The notes under the pieces are model-generated. The model searched no databases. It was not told the origin of the DNA and was given only the letters and a program-made list of their open reading frames with translations. Positions 37,399 to 46,472 of a stretch of 64,000 nt of DNA are shown here, piece after piece (position 1 is the stretch's first letter; each line of letters starts with the position of its first letter). Origin of the DNA: an uncultured Lachnospiraceae bacterium (GTDB taxonomy: Bacteria; Bacillota; Clostridia; Lachnospirales; Lachnospiraceae); contig CAMNRH010000014.1 of NCBI GenBank assembly GCA_946552115.1, forward strand, positions 1-64,000, written 5' to 3'. The position numbers and the translations under genes were made by a program.

Positions 37399-38073
37399 AT
37401 GGAAGACTTTAAAACGATTGAAGTGAAGAGAAGTATATTTGAAGATAATGATGCGGATGCGCAGAGGCTCAGGGAGGAGCTTAAAGCAGAAAAAACCTTT
37501 CTTTTAAATCTCATGTCCTCTCCGGGAGCCGGAAAAACGACAACCCTGAAACGGACAATCGAGGCGCTTAAGGGTGAGATGAAGATCGGCGTTATGGAGG
37601 CGGATATTGATTCCGATGTGGATGCCAGAGCTATTTCCGGGACAGGCGTGCGCGCGATTCAGATTCATACCGGCGGAATGTGTCATCTGGACGCGGATAT
37701 GACAAGACAGGGAATCCGGGAATTTGGAACAGAGGATTTGGATTTTGTCGTGCTGGAAAATGTGGGAAATCTGGTGTGTCCGGCTGAATTTGATACGGGA
37801 AGTACAAAAAATGCTATGATTTTGTCAGTTCCAGAAGGAGATGACAAGCCGTTAAAATATCCGTTGATGTTTTCTATCTGTGATGTAGTACTGATTAATA
37901 AATGCGATACGTTGAACGTATTTGACGATTTCAGCAAAGAGGCGGTGAAAGAGAGGATTTTGAAGCTGAATCCGAAAGCAGAGGTGATCTTTGCGTCGGC
38001 AAAGACCGGAGAGGGATTTGAAAAATGGATTCAGTGGATTCGAAAGGAAATCAGGGAATATCAGGTATTGTAG
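37399..38073 (+). CDS. hypB: Nickel-incorporation GTPase HypB
   Basis: 224-aa SIMIBI-class GTPase that inserts nickel with HypA. G1 is SSPGAGKTT, the switch Asp is EADIDSD, the metal site is GMCHLD, and NKCD is G4. It lacks the N-terminal CxxCGC high-affinity site and His-rich stretch found in some HypB, so storage of nickel is unlikely. It ends the three-gene operon and is followed by a long stem-loop at 38102-38159. Confidence 0.96.
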   Translation: MEDFKTIEVKRSIFEDNDADAQRLREELKAEKTFLLNLMSSPGAGKTTTLKRTIEALKGEMKIGVMEADIDSDVDARAISGTGVRAIQIHTGGMCHLDADMTRQGIREFGTEDLDFVVLENVGNLVCPAEFDTGSTKNAMILSVPEGDDKPLKYPLMFSICDVVLINKCDTLNVFDDFSKEAVKERILKLNPKAEVIFASAKTGEGFEKWIQWIRKEIREYQVL

Positions 38074-38101
38074 GCAGAAAGTTTTAATTGTAGCCGTTTT
38101 G

Positions 38102-38159
38102 TAAAGCGGGGGTATTGCAAGGGCGTCTGGTTTGACGGTTCTGTGATACTCCCGCTTTA
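38102..38159 (+). terminator. Long stem-loop after hypB
   Basis: TAAAGCGGG (38102-38110) pairs with CCCGCTTTA (38151-38159), and pairing extends inward with wobbles to about 18 bp, with an inner CGTC/GACG stem in the loop. No U-tract follows, so it could be a processed terminator or an RNA element. The AT-rich palindrome AAAAATAAAG-TG-CTTTATTTTT follows at 38173-38194. Confidence 0.5.
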
Positions 38160-38274
38160 TAGACTGCCAGGCAAAAATAAAGTGCTTTATTTTTATTATT
38201 GTATATTTTATACATATCAGTTATAATTTAATCAATATTAGCAGAGAGGAAAATAATGTTAAGGAGATAGGGTT

Positions 38275-40287
38275 ATGAGGACAAAAGGAAGAAAAAAGGA
38301 AAGGACGGGCGTACAGGGAGGAAAGAAAAAAAGAGGCATTACCCGAAAGCTGGTCGGGGCAATTGTGGCAACAATTGTAGTTATGGTTGCAGTGCTTTTA
38401 ATGATTGTTTACAGCAGGGTTTCCGGAGCTTTACTGGAGAAAAGCGAGAGTCTTCTTGAGGAAACGACAGACAAGGCGCTTCAGGAAACCAGCGCATGGA
38501 TGAATAAGACGCTGACCATGCTGAGTATGCAGCGGGATACGATCGAGTATGAGGATATGAATATCCCGGATATGATGGAATATATTAAGCATACGGTTGA
38601 TCAAAATGAGGCGTATCCGGCAGGTCTTTATGTGGCGCTCGCAGATGGGGCTTTGTATCATGCATCGTTTGTGCCGGGGCCTGATTTTAACGCTTTAGAA
38701 AAGTCCTGGTATCAGAATGGCATCCAGTCGGAGGATATTATCCTGGGAGATGTTTATTTTGATGAGGACAGCCAGTCTTACGTTGTAGGAGCCTCCGGTA
38801 TGCTGAAAGATAAACGTGGAGAGAAGCGGGGTGTAGTAGCGGCAGATGTTTATCTGGATTCCATATCGGATATTGTAACAGATATTCAACTGGAAAAAAC
38901 AGGAGGAATTTTTCTTGTAGATACCCGGACAGATACGATTATAGGACATCAGGATGCCGAAATGTGCGGGAAGACCTTAAAGGAATTTAGCGGGGACATG
39001 TACGCGTATGCTGCAGAGAAGATACAGGAGGATGTTACAGGTTTGTCGCTTTATAAGAATGATATGTACATACAGGTGGAGCATGTGCCAGACAGCGACT
39101 GGGTGGCAGTGGCGTATGTGTCAAAGGCAGAGGTGCTGGGCGATTTAAAGATGCTGACCGGCATTATGGTTACCGTATCCGTCATAGCAGTTATTATTGC
39201 AGTGGTTTTGATTATTATTCTTGTGAGAAATATTATTGGTAAGCCGGTTGCCGAGCTGAGTTCTGTTGCAGCAAAGATTGCAGAGGGCGAATTGGAACAG
39301 TCAATTCGTCACCGTTCCAATGACGAGCTGGGTGAGCTGGCAGATAATTTTGGGCAGACGGTAAGCAGACTGCGGGATTATGTTGGCTATATTAATGAGG
39401 TTTCGGATAAGCTGCAGGATATTTCTCAGGGCGATTTGACATTTACACTTTCGCATGAATATGTTGGAGAATTTGCAAAGATTAAGGAATCATTGGAAGG
39501 CATTTCAAGATCCCTGAATGAAACGCTGGGACAAATAAATACAGCGGCAGGGCAGGTGGCAGAAGGTTCCGGATATGTATCGGAAGGAGCACAGACCCTT
39601 TCCCAGGGCTCCGTACAGCAGACGCAGGCAGTGGAGCTCCTGGCAACTCATATGAATGAGGTGTCTGACGGAATCCAGAAAACTGCAATGGGCGCAAAAA
39701 AAGCCAGTCAGATTTCACAGGAGGTAGGCGGAAGTATTCTGGAGAGCAATGATAAAATGCAGCGTATGAATATGGCGATTCAAAAAATCAGTGATAAGTC
39801 TTCGGAAATTCATAATATCATTAAGACAATAGAGGATATCGCGTTCCAGACGAATATTCTTGCGTTGAATGCCGCTGTAGAAGCGGCCCGGGCAGGAACT
39901 GCAGGGAAAGGCTTTGCAGTAGTAGCGGACGAGGTGCGCAATCTTGCCGGCAAGTCCTCCGAGGCAGCAAAAAGTACTACGGTTTTGATTGCCCAGACAG
40001 TTGAAGCAGTAGAGGAGGGCAGCAGCCTGGCTAAGGATACGGCATCATCTATGCTGGAGGTGGTAGACCGGGCGGAAGAGGTAAATAAACTAATCGAAGG
40101 AATTGCGGAATATTCTGCGAAACAGGCGAAAGCTACAGAGGAGGTTATTCGTGGAATTGATCAGATTTCAGATGTTGTACAATCTAATATGGCTACGGCG
40201 GAAAAGAGCGCTGCAGCCAGTGAAGAGCTGTCCGGTCAGGCGAATATGTTAAAGCAGCTTGTTTCAAAGTTCCGGCTGAAAGGGTAG
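38275..40287 (+). CDS. Methyl-accepting chemotaxis protein
   Basis: 670-aa chemoreceptor. A short basic cytoplasmic N-terminus, membrane span 1 (about 23-45), a periplasmic/extracellular sensor of about 250 residues with a Cache-like layout ([21 protein letters not shown]), membrane span 2 (about 298-322), HAMP (to about 375), and the signalling hairpin centred on [20 protein letters not shown] (about 520-540). It lacks a C-terminal CheR-binding pentapeptide. Strong TTAAGGAGA ribosome site. The ligand is unknown. Monocistronic between the hairpin at 38102 and the terminator at 40321. Confidence 0.95.
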   Translation: MRTKGRKKERTGVQGGKKKRGITRKLVGAIVATIVVMVAVLLMIVYSRVSGALLEKSESLLEETTDKALQETSAWMNKTLTMLSMQRDTIEYEDMNIPDMMEYIKHTVDQNEAYPAGLYVALADGALYHASFVPGPDFNALEKSWYQNGIQSEDIILGDVYFDEDSQSYVVGASGMLKDKRGEKRGVVAADVYLDSISDIVTDIQLEKTGGIFLVDTRTDTIIGHQDAEMCGKTLKEFSGDMYAYAAEKIQEDVTGLSLYKNDMYIQVEHVPDSDWVAVAYVSKAEVLGDLKMLTGIMVTVSVIAVIIAVVLIIILVRNIIGKPVAELSSVAAKIAEGELEQSIRHRSNDELGELADNFGQTVSRLRDYVGYINEVSDKLQDISQGDLTFTLSHEYVGEFAKIKESLEGISRSLNETLGQINTAAGQVAEGSGYVSEGAQTLSQGSVQQTQAVELLATHMNEVSDGIQKTAMGAKKASQISQEVGGSILESNDKMQRMNMAIQKISDKSSEIHNIIKTIEDIAFQTNILALNAAVEAARAGTAGKGFAVVADEVRNLAGKSSEAAKSTTVLIAQTVEAVEEGSSLAKDTASSMLEVVDRAEEVNKLIEGIAEYSAKQAKATEEVIRGIDQISDVVQSNMATAEKSAAASEELSGQANMLKQLVSKFRLKG

Positions 40288-40320
40288 ATAAGGAATAAAA
40301 GCAGATAAGAAATAAAAGCT

Positions 40321-40356
40321 AAAAGGACGCAGTGCGATATGATGTTGCGTCCTTTT
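40321..40356 (+). terminator. Terminator of the chemoreceptor gene
   Basis: AAAAGGACGCA (40321-40331) pairs with TGCGTCCTTTT (40346-40356), perfect 11 bp with a 14-nt loop. The T-rich 3' arm acts as the tail on plus, and the A-rich 5' arm on minus, so it may stop both strands. Confidence 0.85.
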
Positions 40357-40409
40357 ATAGCGGGATTGTATCTGCTTTCATAATAATCCTGATGGAGGGA
40401 TATGAGGAT

Positions 40410-40521
40410 ATGGATGAAAGTATTAGGATTGGGGTGGATTACCCAGTGGTGCAGGGAAAGGACAACGAGCATTACCTGCATTATACCTTTGACGGGAAAG
40501 CGAATAAAGCAGGAAGTATTC
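40410..40521 (+). pseudogene. Class B sortase remnant
   Basis: In one frame from the ATG at 40410 the protein reads RIGVDYPVVQGKDNEHYL then a FDG/KAGSI segment, the core of sortase B (DYPVVQ.DN.YYL...F.G..S.AGSI). The membrane anchor and the N-terminal part are missing, and the sequence stops matching at AGSI where the GH94 gene begins on the other strand. It is a remnant of about 37 codons, not a working transpeptidase (no TLxTC Cys). Confidence 0.65.
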
Positions 40522-42846
40522 CGGAATTCCCGGGTAAATATGGCTGGTATCAAAATCCAGGGCCGTATCGGCAAGGGTTTTTAATGCTTTCCATCCTTCC
40601 TGTACAAATCCCCTGCGGTACAGGGCGTTGGCATACATGACCGTCATATGGGAGAATACAGCGCCGTTTTCTTTTTCGCCATAGGCAAAACCGAACATAC
40701 GGCCCATGTCAAACTTTAGTTCATGAAAGTCCGTATTCAGGCGGTAGCCGCCGATTTCTTTACAGTAGAGATATTGATCTGCGCTTGTTGTTATTTTACG
40801 AATCTGTTCCTCATTGGCGACTCTGCTCATAATCGCGAATACCTGGCCGGTCAGCATCATCTGTATCCGGCCTTTGCAAAGCCCTTCGACAGCATGCCCA
40901 TGGTTATCATAATAGCTGTTGAACCAGCCTTTTTCGCCGTCTATATCGATCCATTCCTGTGTTCTTAGATGTTCCATGAGCCAATTCGCCTTTTGAATCA
41001 GGTCTACGGCAAGAACGGACAGGGAGACGCTGGTACGTCTGCCGCTAATGCTATGTCTGCATCTGGCGGAATAGTCGGACAGGATTTTATGCTTTCGGCT
41101 GATGTCGTCAAATATTTCCGTATCTTTTTGCAGCAAAGGCATAATTTCTTCCAATAATTCTACAGTATGTGCAGAAGAATGGTTATCTAGAAGACGGATC
41201 AATGCGGCAAGTTCTAACAAATTGCCCGTATATGCACAGGTGAAAGCAACGCTTTCTCCATGTTCAGAAGCCATATCCAGGGCGTCGTTCCAGTCTGCAT
41301 CCCGAAGCCGGTAGATATTATGGTCTCCAACCTCGTAGAAGGCGGTAAGCTGCTGGATCAGAAGATGCTCTAAGATACTTCCGGTATAGACAGTATCTTC
41401 ATCTGTACGCTGCCTGTTTCCCTGTTCCGGTTTCCATAAATGGTCGGTTTCCGTTCCGCGCATGATCTGTGCATCTTTAAAATAAGGAATCTGTCTGTTT
41501 AATATCCCGATATCTCCGGTCTGATCGATGTAGAGTCTGGTTGTCATTAAGGGCCAGAGTGCGTGGTCCATCCAGACTCTTGTAATTTTGTTCCGGTCTG
41601 CAAGAAAATTGCCGGCTCCATCGCCGATGATGGTTGCATTTGTTCCGTCAATACGGACTCCACCGTAATTTGCGGCAATCATATGTCCGACATGTTCCGG
41701 CTCTATCAGAAGTAAGGACAGGCAATCCTGCCATAGATCTCTAAAGCCCCGCCCGCCCCGTCCGTAATCGTGATGCGGAAGGAAAGAGCATCCAAATAAC
41801 CGGCGAAGGAAAGGCTGAAAGCAGACCCATTTCATCCAACGGTCAAACTTAAGCTCTCCTGTATGGAACTGAACAGCAACTTGATTCTGCCAGTAGGATT
41901 TGGTATTTTGGAGAGCTTGCCGCACCTTTTCGGTAGAGTTATATTTATCAAAAATCATGGAAATTGCCGCCTTGTTGTCTTCTGTGCCTAGAAGCACGAT
42001 GTAATCTGCGCTTTCGCCGGGGGCAAGTAGGATCGGTTCATACCGGAAAGCGCCCATCGCCTCTTTTCCGGCAGCGTGGGTAAAGGCAGGAGTTCCTGGA
42101 TACTGCCCATATACGGCGCCGGGATGGGTAAAGGTTCCTCCTTCTCCCAGAAAGCTTTCTACAGTAGGGTAAAAACTGGCTGGTTTACTGCCCTTTCCCG
42201 TACAGCCCATGACATAGTAGATTTGTTTGTTGGGGCGATGACCTTTTTCATCGAAAGACATGGTCGGACAGACAAGGACTCCGTTTTCTGTTGTCTCAAT
42301 ACGGTGCAGCATGGATGTCACATTCCGATGATCCCTGATGTTGTCCGCGCTGCGGCCATAAATGGGAACAGCGGCGTAAGCAGTCAGTTCCCGGGTATTC
42401 CCTGAATCGTTCTGTACTGAGATATGCATAATCTCTACATTGTCATCCCTTGGAATAAAGGAGGTGACCGCGGAGGATAATTGATAGGTTTTGGAGGTTC
42501 TCTTTAAAATGTGCCACATAAATCCGGCAGCCAGTTCCTGTTCATCCTGTATGGATGTGAATCTGGCATTTTCCTGTTCAGCAGACGATCCGGCGGCAGA
42601 GTATGCACCGATACCGCTTACAGTGAACCAGAAATTGCGGGTAGAACGGTTATTGTGCAGACTTTCTGAGCTTACCGGTTCTAATAAGAATATCTCTTGG
42701 TTCATCTTCGCGTCGCCGCCGAGATTCGGTGTGACAGCACTTTTTAGCCCGGTTTCTGAAGCAAGAGGGAAATATAAGTAACTTGTATTTTCCGGCTGTT
42801 TTAATAAGAAACTTCCGTGCTCGTCAATAAATTTTAAACAATTCAA
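40423..42846 (-). CDS. GH94-like disaccharide/oligosaccharide phosphorylase, 3'-truncated
   Basis: 807-aa carbohydrate phosphorylase of the GH94/GH149/GH161 clan, which splits beta-glucosides with phosphate to yield a sugar-1-phosphate. An N-terminal beta-sandwich is followed by an (alpha/alpha)6 barrel with GRGGRGFRDLWQDCL and the catalytic Asp in DADWNDALD (about 519). The C-terminus is damaged: after IYPGIPEYF the expected RGMY-YLTGSASW block is only faintly readable (YNAGNARC), and the frame ends 24 residues later in sequence that is antisense to the sortase remnant. It starts at TTG (42846) with AAGGAG 7 nt upstream. It is divergent from the ABC genes; activity may be lost. Confidence 0.78.
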   Translation of the reverse strand: MNCLKFIDEHGSFLLKQPENTSYLYFPLASETGLKSAVTPNLGGDAKMNQEIFLLEPVSSESLHNNRSTRNFWFTVSGIGAYSAAGSSAEQENARFTSIQDEQELAAGFMWHILKRTSKTYQLSSAVTSFIPRDDNVEIMHISVQNDSGNTRELTAYAAVPIYGRSADNIRDHRNVTSMLHRIETTENGVLVCPTMSFDEKGHRPNKQIYYVMGCTGKGSKPASFYPTVESFLGEGGTFTHPGAVYGQYPGTPAFTHAAGKEAMGAFRYEPILLAPGESADYIVLLGTEDNKAAISMIFDKYNSTEKVRQALQNTKSYWQNQVAVQFHTGELKFDRWMKWVCFQPFLRRLFGCSFLPHHDYGRGGRGFRDLWQDCLSLLLIEPEHVGHMIAANYGGVRIDGTNATIIGDGAGNFLADRNKITRVWMDHALWPLMTTRLYIDQTGDIGILNRQIPYFKDAQIMRGTETDHLWKPEQGNRQRTDEDTVYTGSILEHLLIQQLTAFYEVGDHNIYRLRDADWNDALDMASEHGESVAFTCAYTGNLLELAALIRLLDNHSSAHTVELLEEIMPLLQKDTEIFDDISRKHKILSDYSARCRHSISGRRTSVSLSVLAVDLIQKANWLMEHLRTQEWIDIDGEKGWFNSYYDNHGHAVEGLCKGRIQMMLTGQVFAIMSRVANEEQIRKITTSADQYLYCKEIGGYRLNTDFHELKFDMGRMFGFAYGEKENGAVFSHMTVMYANALYRRGFVQEGWKALKTLADTALDFDTSHIYPGIPEYFLLYSLSRQRYNAGNARCPFPAPLGNPPQS

Positions 42847-43008
42847 TTTTATGCTCCTTTCTCAATTGATATATGTTAGATATCATAGAAGAAAATATGT
42901 ATGAAAAAAATAAAATACATGTGAAAAATAACAGATTCATGACCTAAAATAATACGAAAACTGTTGATATGGCAAGAAGAAGCAGGAATTTAAAAATGTG
43001 TCATGAAT

Positions 43009-43037
43009 TTGACATTTTTGTAAAATCTTTAATATAT
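43009..43037 (+). promoter_or_regulatory. Possible promoter of the sugar ABC operon
   Basis: TTGACA (43009-43014), 17-nt spacer, ATATAT (43032-43037). The -35 is consensus, the -10 is poor; a TATAAT also occurs at about 43055. No cre site or LacI operator was recognised in this 278-bp divergent gap. Confidence 0.4.
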
Positions 43038-43124
43038 CAAAAAGTAATCTTTCGTTATAATGCGTTTAACAAGTGCGGAGTGATACTTGGCAAAACGAAA
43101 AAAAGAGAAGGAGGATTTTTCAAA

Positions 43125-44507
43125 ATGAAAAAGAGAGCAGTTAGTATTTTATTGATTGCAGCAATGGCAGCAAGTATGGCCGCCGGCTGTGGAAAGTCAT
43201 CTGGTTCCGGGAGCAACGCTGCGACAGATGGCGAAGAAGGAAAGGTCATCAATATCTATAGCTGGAATGACGAATTCCGTGAGCGGGTGGAGGCAGTTTA
43301 TCCGGAAGTAAAGGAAACATCTTCAGACGGTACCGTCACTACCTTAAATGACGGTACAGAAATCCATTGGATCATCAATCCAAATCAGGACGGTGTTTAC
43401 CAGCAGAAACTGGATGAGGCGCTGATGAAACAGGCGGATGCGGCGGCAGACGATAAGGTAGATATCTTCTTGTCAGAAACGGACTATGTAAATAAATATA
43501 CGGATAAGGATGCGGATGCGGCTATGTCGCTTAAGGACCTTGGCATTGATACGGATAAGGAACTTTCTGACCAATACGAGTTTACAAAAGTAACGGCTTC
43601 GGATACAGAGGGAGTTCAGAGAGGTTCTACCTGGCAGTGCTGCCCGGGACTTCTGGTGTACCGCCGGGATATTGCAAAAGAAGTATTTGGAACGGACGAT
43701 CCGGAAGAAGTCGGCCAGAAGGTAAAGGACTGGGATACCATTAAGAAGACGGCAGGGGAATTAAAGGAAAAAGGATATTTTACATTTTCCTCTTATGCAG
43801 ATACTTTCCGTCTCTATGGAAACAGTATCAGCGAGTCATGGGTAAGTCCTGGAGAGACAACTATTAAGGTAGATCAGAAGATTATGGACTGGGTGAATGA
43901 TTCAAAAGAATGGCTGGACGCAGGATATCTGGACAAGAATGTAAAGGGACAGTGGAATGATGACTGGAACAAGGCAATGGGTTCGACATCTAAAGTATTT
44001 GCTTTTCTCTTTCCGGCATGGGGAATTGATTTTACATTGAAACCAAACTGGGACGGTGAAGACGGTGTGTGGGGTGTTACCAATCCTCCGCAGGAATATA
44101 ACTGGGGAGGTTCCTATGTCCATGCATGTACCGGTACGGATAATCCAGAGCATGTAAAAGATATTATACTTTCAGTAACGGTAGAGAAAGAAAATCTGCT
44201 GAAGATTTCCAGGGATTATTCAGATTTTACGAATACAGTAAGCGGTATGCAGGAGGCTGCTGAAGATGAAGCATTTGCTTCAGAGTTTTTGGGAGGACAG
44301 AATGCGTTTACATATTTTGCGCCGGTTGCAGAGAACATTGAAATTGCGCCGCTTTCTGCTTACGACCAGGGATGTGTGGAATTGATTCAAAATTCTTTTA
44401 GTGATTATTTGCAGGGTAAGATCGACTTCGATAAGGCAAAGACCAATTTTGAAACAGCAATTATAGAACGTTATCCTGATATTACCGAAGTTCAGTGGCC
44501 AGAGTAG
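43125..44507 (+). CDS. Extracellular solute-binding lipoprotein (sugar ABC transporter)
   Basis: 460-aa family 1 solute-binding protein. The start ATG at 43125 has GGAGG 11 nt upstream; the signal peptide has lipobox MAAGCG (Cys about residue 25). The mature part begins with a Ser/Gly linker then VINIYSWNDEF, the usual first strand of these proteins. It presents an oligosaccharide, probably a beta-glucoside, to the two permeases downstream. A hairpin just after the gene would favour its higher expression. Confidence 0.93.
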   Translation: MKKRAVSILLIAAMAASMAAGCGKSSGSGSNAATDGEEGKVINIYSWNDEFRERVEAVYPEVKETSSDGTVTTLNDGTEIHWIINPNQDGVYQQKLDEALMKQADAAADDKVDIFLSETDYVNKYTDKDADAAMSLKDLGIDTDKELSDQYEFTKVTASDTEGVQRGSTWQCCPGLLVYRRDIAKEVFGTDDPEEVGQKVKDWDTIKKTAGELKEKGYFTFSSYADTFRLYGNSISESWVSPGETTIKVDQKIMDWVNDSKEWLDAGYLDKNVKGQWNDDWNKAMGSTSKVFAFLFPAWGIDFTLKPNWDGEDGVWGVTNPPQEYNWGGSYVHACTGTDNPEHVKDIILSVTVEKENLLKISRDYSDFTNTVSGMQEAAEDEAFASEFLGGQNAFTYFAPVAENIEIAPLSAYDQGCVELIQNSFSDYLQGKIDFDKAKTNFETAIIERYPDITEVQWPE

Positions 44508-44518
44508 AAAGAACAAAT

Positions 44519-44541
44519 TGCGGGGCATTTAAAGCCCCGCA
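44519..44541 (+). promoter_or_regulatory. Intercistronic stem-loop after the binding protein
   Basis: TGCGGGGC (44519-44526) and GCCCCGCA (44534-44541), perfect 8 bp with a 7-nt loop and no U-tract. It is likely an RNA stabiliser or partial terminator that raises binding protein over permease levels. Confidence 0.65.
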
Positions 44542-44571
44542 GAATACTGAAAAAGAAAGGAAGGGCAGTTT

Positions 44572-45534
44572 ATGAGACAAAAAAATAAAAAAGTCGATTA
44601 TTCAAAATGGGGATACTTTTTTATACTTCCGTTTTTTATAAGTTTTTTCATTTTTTCTTTTATTCCTTTGATAGATACGATCCGATATAGTTTTTTTGAA
44701 TATTACCGTTCGGGGATTAAAGAAATCGGGCCGAATTTTGTGGGAATGGCGAATTATATAAGCCTTCTGAGGTCGGATATGCTCAAATACGCAGCCAATA
44801 CTATGATTTTATGGGTGATAGGATTTATTCCCCAGATTGTCATTGCGCTGGTGCTTGCTGAATGGTTTGTAGATGCGCGCCTGAAAATTCATGGAACGCA
44901 GTTTTTTAAGGTCGTAATCTATCTGCCGAATCTGATCATGGCATCTGCGTTTGCAATGCTGTTTTTCACAATGTTTTCGACCAATGGGCCGGTGAATGGG
45001 ATCCTGATGTCCATAGGACTGATCAGTCAGCCGATTGATTTTCTGGGTTCTGTTATGGGCACCCGGTCGCTGGTTGGGTTTATGAATTTTCTGATGTGGT
45101 TTGGTAATTCGACGATTATGCTTATGGCTGCGATCATGGGTATTAGCCCAGACGTTTTCGAGGCGTCTGAATTGGACGGGTGCAACAGTTTCCAGAGATT
45201 TTTCTATATTACGCTTCCGCAGATACGTCCGATTCTTGCGTATACATTGATTACAGCAATTATAGGTGGTCTGCAGATGTTTGATGTACCGCAGATTCTG
45301 ACAAATGGCCAGGGAAGCCCGGACCGTACGTCTATGACGCTGATTATGTTCCTGAACGGCCACTTAAAGAGCAGGAACTATGGTATGGCTGGAGCATTGT
45401 CCGTATATCTGTTTATTGTCAGCGGCATTCTTTGTTTCTTTGTATACCGTATGACGAATAGCGATGATCCCGATGGTTCGAAGGCGGCGGCTAAGAAAGC
45501 AAAAAAACTGGCAAAGAAAGAAGGAAGGAGATAG
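44572..45534 (+). CDS. Sugar ABC transporter permease (MalF/UgpA type)
   Basis: 320-aa inner-membrane permease with six predicted spans. The EAA loop is visible as VFEASELDGCNSFQRFFYITLPQIRP, which docks the ATPase. The C-terminus ends in a Lys/Ala-rich tail (KAAAKKAKKLAKKEGRR). It overlaps nothing; the next permease starts 4 bp after the stop. No ATPase gene is nearby, so a shared MsmX/MsmK-type ATPase is implied. Confidence 0.93.
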   Translation: MRQKNKKVDYSKWGYFFILPFFISFFIFSFIPLIDTIRYSFFEYYRSGIKEIGPNFVGMANYISLLRSDMLKYAANTMILWVIGFIPQIVIALVLAEWFVDARLKIHGTQFFKVVIYLPNLIMASAFAMLFFTMFSTNGPVNGILMSIGLISQPIDFLGSVMGTRSLVGFMNFLMWFGNSTIMLMAAIMGISPDVFEASELDGCNSFQRFFYITLPQIRPILAYTLITAIIGGLQMFDVPQILTNGQGSPDRTSMTLIMFLNGHLKSRNYGMAGALSVYLFIVSGILCFFVYRMTNSDDPDGSKAAAKKAKKLAKKEGRR

Positions 45535-45538
45535 GAAT

Positions 45539-46384
45539 ATGAAATCAAAACAGCCAAATCATTTAAGGAGTATCGTTGCGCATATTGTATTGATTATCTT
45601 ATCATTCATGTGCCTGTTTTTCTTCTATATTTTGATTGTCAATGCGACCCGGTCACATGCAGATCTGCAGAAAGGCTTTTCCGCACTGCCGGGAGCCTAT
45701 CTGCTTGAAAATTTGAAAAACGTTGCGAATGACGGAACGTTTCCAATGTTTCGAGGTATTATCAACAGCTTGATTGTTTCCGGCTGCTCAGCGGCAATTT
45801 GTACATATTTTTCGGCATTAACAGCGTACGGTCTGTATGCATATAACTTTAAGTTAAAGAAAATTGCGTTTACATTTATCATGGCAATCCTTGTCATGCC
45901 GACACAGGTAACGGCGATGGGATTCCTGCGGCTGATCACGAATATGGGAATGTATGATTCTCTGCTGCCGCTGATTATTCCTTCTATCGCGTCTCCTTCA
46001 GTATTTTACTTTATGTATAGTTATCTGCAGTCATCGCTCCCTCTGTCGCTTGTGGAGGCGGCAAGAATTGACGGTTCAGGGGAGTTCATGACATTTAATC
46101 GGATCGTTCTTCCGATTATGAAACCGGCGATTGCAGTACAGGCAATCTTCTCATTTGTGGGTTCGTGGAACAATTACTTCGTTCCGGCATTGGTGATTCA
46201 GTCTAAAGAAAAGATGACCGTACCGATTTTGATTGCCACACTTCGGGGAGCTGATTATATGAATTTTGATATGGGTAAGATCTATACTATGATTCTTGTA
46301 GCAATTGTACCGATTATTATCGTATATCTTCTGCTGTCCAAATTTATTATTGCGGGGGTAACGCTTGGCGGAGTCAAGGAATAG
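45539..46384 (+). CDS. Sugar ABC transporter permease (MalG type)
   Basis: 281-aa permease with six predicted spans and the EAA loop LVEAARIDGSGEFMTFNRIVLPIMKPA. AAGGAG lies before the ATG at 45539. A longer frame upstream overlaps the MalF-type gene and has no ribosome site. It ends just before a strong terminator at 46404-46429. Confidence 0.93.
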   Translation: MKSKQPNHLRSIVAHIVLIILSFMCLFFFYILIVNATRSHADLQKGFSALPGAYLLENLKNVANDGTFPMFRGIINSLIVSGCSAAICTYFSALTAYGLYAYNFKLKKIAFTFIMAILVMPTQVTAMGFLRLITNMGMYDSLLPLIIPSIASPSVFYFMYSYLQSSLPLSLVEAARIDGSGEFMTFNRIVLPIMKPAIAVQAIFSFVGSWNNYFVPALVIQSKEKMTVPILIATLRGADYMNFDMGKIYTMILVAIVPIIIVYLLLSKFIIAGVTLGGVKE

Positions 46385-46403
46385 TAATGTTATGTCTGAT
46401 TGG

Positions 46404-46429
46404 AAAAGGCTGTTTCAGCAGCCTTTTTT
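46404..46429 (+). terminator. Terminator between permease and GH3 genes
   Basis: AAAAGGCTG (46404-46412) pairs with CAGCCTTTT (46419-46427), 6-nt loop, followed by TT. A good rho-independent terminator; GH3 would need read-through or its own promoter. Confidence 0.85.
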
Positions 46430-46472
46430 AGTATAAGTGATAAATATTTTACAGAAGTAGGAGGAAATAATT

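Noticed and set aside
38074..38274. c-di-GMP-I riboswitch upstream of the chemoreceptor
   Set aside because: The expected GEMM core and tetraloop receptor are not there.
40236..40574. Minus-strand frame with hydrophobic residues
   Set aside because: It overlaps the GH94 end and the sortase remnant and crosses the terminator at 40321; no ribosome site and no family.
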